The notes beneath the pieces were generated by a model that searched no databases, was not told the DNA's origin, and was given only the letters and a program-made list of their open reading frames with translations. Of a stretch of DNA of 8,586 nt, positions 6,535 through 8,586 are shown piece by piece; position 1 is the stretch's first letter, and every line of letters begins with the position of its first letter. This DNA comes from JASFJH01 sp050117725 (lineage in GTDB: Bacteria > Pseudomonadota > Gammaproteobacteria > AKS1): the NCBI GenBank assembly GCA_050117725.1, contig JASFME010000088.1, positions 1-8,586 on the forward strand. The letters run 5' to 3'. The position numbers and the translations under genes are program-made.

Positions 6535-7281
6535 ATGAATGACATGGTCGCCTGCCGCGGCTGCGGCAAGGAAATTCACCGGACGGCATTACGCTGCCCG
6601 CAATGTGGCGCCGCGCAGTTACGCAAACGCTACAAGAGCAAGCTTGCTGCCGGTCTGCTCGCAATTTTCATTGGTGGTTTGGGCATTCATCGTTTTTATC
6701 TTGGCCAGTGGTGGGGGCTTTTTTACCTGCTGTTCTGGATCACCGGTATTCCCAGCCTCGTGTCGATTGTCGAGGGCATTGTGTTTCTTGCCACGAGCGA
6801 TGAGTCCTGGGACAACAAGTATAATGACGGTGTTGCCGCAGGCGAGGGTGGCAGCGCTGCACTCGTTGTTGTGATCGCGGTGCTGGCCGGCTTCTTTATC
6901 GTCATCCCGGTTATCGGTATCCTGGCCGCGATTGCCATTCCTGCTTACCACGACTACACAGTGCGGGCGAAGGTGAATGAGGCAATAGCCGCCGGCATGA
7001 CGGCACAGGCCTATGTAGAGGAATACACGGTTGAATACCAGGCATGGCCCCCTGCCGACGCGGCGGTTGATCTGGCTGTGCCCATAAATGGCCAGCCGGT
7101 GGCATCGGCCCGCATGCTGGCTGATGGCGTTGTCGAACTCACGCTGTTACACGGGCCCGCGCAGGTGGCAGACAAGACCATTCTGCTCGAGCCCGATATT
7201 GCAGAGGGTTTTTTCAGCTGGTCATGTACGGGTGGCACACTGGAGGCGCGTTACCGCCCGGCCCGTTGCCGCGCCCCCTGA
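6535..7281 (+). CDS. Zinc ribbon-TM2-type IV pilin-like fusion membrane protein
   Basis: The function is unknown. The 248-residue product has three parts. Residues 7-24 form a zinc ribbon with Cys at 7, 10, 21 and 24 (CRGC...CPQC). Residues 36-97 are a TM2 domain: two membrane helices with the GGLGIHRFYLGQ signature and the ending DESWDNKYND. Residues 108-248 resemble a type IV pilin, with hydrophobic helix IGILAAIAIPAYHDYTVRAKV, a middle containing VEEYTVEYQAWPP, and a C-terminal disulfide-loop pattern, W229-x-C231 to C245 (YRPARC). Aligning GILAAIAIP with true pilins puts Ile114, Ala115 and Gly119 where the cleavage Gly, Phe+1 and Glu+5 should be. The prepilin peptidase site is therefore absent, and the helix should stay as a permanent anchor. 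Predicted topology: ribbon cytoplasmic, pilin head periplasmic. DUF4870 follows 54 bases later. I cannot name a pathway; a role at type IV pili is only a possibility. Confidence 0.85.
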   Translation: MNDMVACRGCGKEIHRTALRCPQCGAAQLRKRYKSKLAAGLLAIFIGGLGIHRFYLGQWWGLFYLLFWITGIPSLVSIVEGIVFLATSDESWDNKYNDGVAAGEGGSAALVVVIAVLAGFFIVIPVIGILAAIAIPAYHDYTVRAKVNEAIAAGMTAQAYVEEYTVEYQAWPPADAAVDLAVPINGQPVASARMLADGVVELTLLHGPAQVADKTILLEPDIAEGFFSWSCTGGTLEARYRPARCRAP

Positions 7282-7322
7282 ATGTGGTAGGCTAGACGTC
7301 GCTTATAACAATAATAGCCCCA

Positions 7323-7328
7323 AGGAGG
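7323..7328 (+). promoter_or_regulatory. Strong ribosome binding site of the DUF4870 gene
   Basis: AGGAGG, part of a longer AAGGAGGA run, lies seven bases before the ATG at 7336. This is a near-consensus Shine-Dalgarno sequence, which suggests good expression. Confidence 0.75.
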
Positions 7329-7335
7329 AACGTTC

Positions 7336-7686
7336 ATGAACGAGACTGTTGCCGTCGCGGATTCGTCGGGTACCGCGAAAATTATTTATATCCTTTATCT
7401 TGTCAACATCATCATTCCGTTTACCGGGCTGGTTGGTGTGATCATGGCCTATGTTAATCAGGGTGAAGCCCCGGACTGGCTCAAGACCCATTATCGCTTC
7501 CAGATCCGGACCTTCTGGATTGGTATGTTGTATATCGTTGTTGGCGCCATACTTACACTTGTGCTGATTGGTTACCTGGTCCTGCTGTTTTACATAGTCT
7601 GGTTGATCATTCGTTGTGTGAAAGGCATGCAATCGCTGGACATGAAGCAGGCGCACCCGAACCCGGCGACCTGGATGTTCTCGTAA
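7336..7686 (+). CDS. DUF4870-type small membrane protein
   Basis: This is a 116-residue integral membrane protein that I recognise as the DUF4870 type, with no established function. After a polar N-terminus of about 14 residues, a hydrophobic segment spans roughly 16-40 (IIYILYLVNIIIPFTGLVGVIMAYV). A conserved amphipathic stretch follows (NQGEAPDWLKTHYRFQIRTFW, 41-61), then two closely packed segments at about 61-78 and 80-93, and the family-like tail RCVKGMQSLDMKQAHPNPATWMF. There is no signal peptide and no catalytic motif. It lies 54 bases after the zinc ribbon-TM2-pilin gene on the same strand, and a hairpin terminator follows 16 bases past its stop. The two are probably one transcript of small envelope proteins. 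The family assignment rests on the WLKTHYRFQIRTFW and NPATW blocks; any function would be guesswork. Confidence 0.85.
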   Translation: MNETVAVADSSGTAKIIYILYLVNIIIPFTGLVGVIMAYVNQGEAPDWLKTHYRFQIRTFWIGMLYIVVGAILTLVLIGYLVLLFYIVWLIIRCVKGMQSLDMKQAHPNPATWMFS

Positions 7687-7702
7687 CTATCGCTGTCTGT
7701 TA

Positions 7703-7743
7703 AAGGTCCGGGGTAACGTGCCTGCCCCGGACCTTGCTTTAAT
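7703..7743 (+). terminator. Hairpin terminator after DUF4870
   Basis: A perfect 11-bp stem (7703-7713 AAGGTCCGGGG pairing with 7725-7735) has an 11-base loop and is followed by GCTTTAAT. The stem is very stable but the U-tract is short and interrupted, so termination may be partial. It separates the membrane-protein pair from the gcvR-like gene. Confidence 0.65.
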
Positions 7744-7826
7744 CCTCACACCTCACAGCCCTGCGTTTGCTTTTCAGCGCGCAACTATTCAGACTTGCGC
7801 TATTCGTTACGGGAAAGCCGCGCGTT

Positions 7827-7831
7827 GGAGG
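7827..7831 (+). promoter_or_regulatory. Ribosome binding site deciding the gcvR-like start
   Basis: GGAGG lies seven bases before the ATG at 7839. The frame is open further upstream to 7767, but no ribosome binding site or family-like sequence supports that extension. Confidence 0.75.
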
Positions 7832-7838
7832 TTGTCGC

Positions 7839-8360
7839 ATGAATAACTGGTATATGTTGACGCTGGTCGGCGAGGATCGCCCGGGTATCGTCGCCAAACT
7901 CACGCACGCCCTGTTCGAAGGCGGGTGCGACCTCGGCGAGGCCTCGATGATGCGCCTCGGTGGCAACTTCACCATTATGCTCATGGTCGGCTTCGATGGT
8001 CGGCTCAAGCAACTCGAGGATCTCGTCGCGCCGGTATCCGACTCTCTCGACCTGCATTTGCACGTTGATCACATCAAGGCCCACCTGCACAAGCACCTCG
8101 AGCCGGATGTGCGGATCAGTGTGTACGGCGCCAACCGGCCGGGCATTGTCTCCGAGGTGACCGGCGCGCTGGCCGAGGCGGGCCTGCATATCCTCGATCT
8201 TGAATCCGATGTCGGCGGTACGGCCGAGGCGCCGATATATATCATGACCATCGAAGGTCATGCCGCCGAAGGTGTGGACAGCCTGCGCGCGGCGCTCGAG
8301 ATCGTCACGACGCGTGGTATCGATGCGCGGCTCGACGAGATCGAAACCCTGATTGGCTAG
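7839..8360 (+). CDS. gcvR: Double ACT-domain protein, GcvR-like regulator
   Basis: This 173-residue cytoplasmic protein is built from two ACT domains, the small-molecule-binding fold of amino-acid regulators. The first spans about residues 3-75 and opens with LVGEDRPGIVAKLT (D13-R14-P15-G16). The second spans about 87-165 and opens with VYGANRPGIVSEVT (N99-R100-P101-G102). The layout and the GCDLGEASMMRLGGNFTIMLMV segment are like E. coli GcvR, which represses the glycine cleavage operon by binding the activator GcvA. No gcvA or gcv genes are in this window, so the exact partner is inferred; a more general amino-acid-binding regulator is possible. The protein is slightly shorter than the roughly 190-residue E. 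coli GcvR. The def-like start is 11 bases beyond its stop, or overlaps it by one base if the GTG at 8360 is used, which suggests coupling. Confidence 0.82.
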   Translation: MNNWYMLTLVGEDRPGIVAKLTHALFEGGCDLGEASMMRLGGNFTIMLMVGFDGRLKQLEDLVAPVSDSLDLHLHVDHIKAHLHKHLEPDVRISVYGANRPGIVSEVTGALAEAGLHILDLESDVGGTAEAPIYIMTIEGHAAEGVDSLRAALEIVTTRGIDARLDEIETLIG

Positions 8361-8371
8361 TGGCGCCGACG

Positions 8372-8586
8372 ATGGCAGTGCTCGATATCCTGGTCTACCC
8401 CGACGAACGCCTTAAACAGGTCAGCGAGCCTGTGCAGGTATTCGACGATGATTTCAGACAGTTTGTTGCCGATCTCGATGAAACCCGTTTGCAGGCGCCC
8501 GGTTGCGTCGGGATCGCCGCGCCGCAGGTCGGCCGTTTCCAGCGGGTTGTGATTGTCGATTTAAGCATTATGCGCAAACCCCATCC
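8372..8586 (+). CDS. def: Peptide deformylase, 3'-truncated by window edge
   Basis: Peptide deformylase removes the formyl group from the N-terminal methionine of new proteins at the ribosome, using an active-site metal. Only the first 71 residues are visible. The N-terminus MAVLDILVYPDERLKQVSEPV is typical, and motif 1 appears as GCVGIAAPQVG at residues 44-54, followed by RVVIVD. Motifs 2 (EGCLS) and 3 (HExxH), which carry the metal ligands, lie beyond the edge, so activity cannot be judged. In motif 1 the first Gly of the usual GxGxAAxQ is replaced by Cys45, and the preceding helix reads DLDETRLQAPG rather than the common DMxETMYxxxG. It therefore belongs to a divergent branch and may be a second deformylase. 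The start is uncertain: ATG 8372 is chosen; GTG 8360, overlapping the upstream stop, would add four residues. Neither has a good Shine-Dalgarno sequence. Confidence 0.87.
   Translation, partial: MAVLDILVYPDERLKQVSEPVQVFDDDFRQFVADLDETRLQAPGCVGIAAPQVGRFQRVVIVDLSIMRKPH

Noticed and set aside
7304..7309. TATAAC as a -10 box for the DUF4870 gene
   Set aside because: No acceptable -35 element lies 16-18 bases upstream; transcription from the preceding gene is the simpler view.

Overview
This window looks like ordinary chromosomal core DNA from a GC-rich gammaproteobacterium. The evidence is a bamD gene divergent from an rluD-pgeF pair (as in E. coli), a gcvR-type double-ACT protein, and a typical proteobacterial PII protein next to glutamine-dependent NAD synthetase. 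A lineage near Chromatiales or Ectothiorhodospiraceae is my guess from protein style, not something the sequence proves. I see no insertion sequence, phage, CRISPR, tRNA or rRNA signal.

Layout: (1) 1-2954, plus strand: the 3' end of sucD (TCA cycle), nadE (NAD+ synthesis) and glnB (PII nitrogen/energy sensor), closed by a strong hairpin terminator. (2) 2959-3753, minus strand: bamD, an outer-membrane assembly lipoprotein, sharing that terminator tail to tail with glnB. (3) 3820-5539, plus strand: rluD (23S rRNA pseudouridine synthase) overlapping pgeF (multicopper-oxidoreductase-like purine phosphorylase / peptidoglycan editing factor). (4) 5610-6413: a ZIP-family metal transporter in the place where E. 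coli has clpB. (5) 6413-7735: the least conventional part. An AT-richer intergenic stretch has an exact tandem duplication and a 13-bp perfect inverted repeat. It is followed by a gene encoding a fusion of a zinc ribbon, a TM2 membrane domain and a type IV pilin-like domain without a prepilin cleavage site. A small DUF4870-type membrane protein and a hairpin terminator come next. (6) 7839-8586: a gcvR-like double ACT-domain regulator closely followed by the 5' part of a peptide deformylase gene.

How the genes may work together: nadE and glnB side by side fit the reported control of NAD synthetase by PII proteins. bamD, rluD and pgeF are housekeeping genes for envelope and ribosome. The zinc ribbon-TM2-pilin protein is the best candidate for under-described biology. 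Its predicted topology puts a reduced four-cysteine zinc ribbon in the cytoplasm and a disulfide-bearing pilin head in the periplasm, permanently anchored because the processing site is gone.
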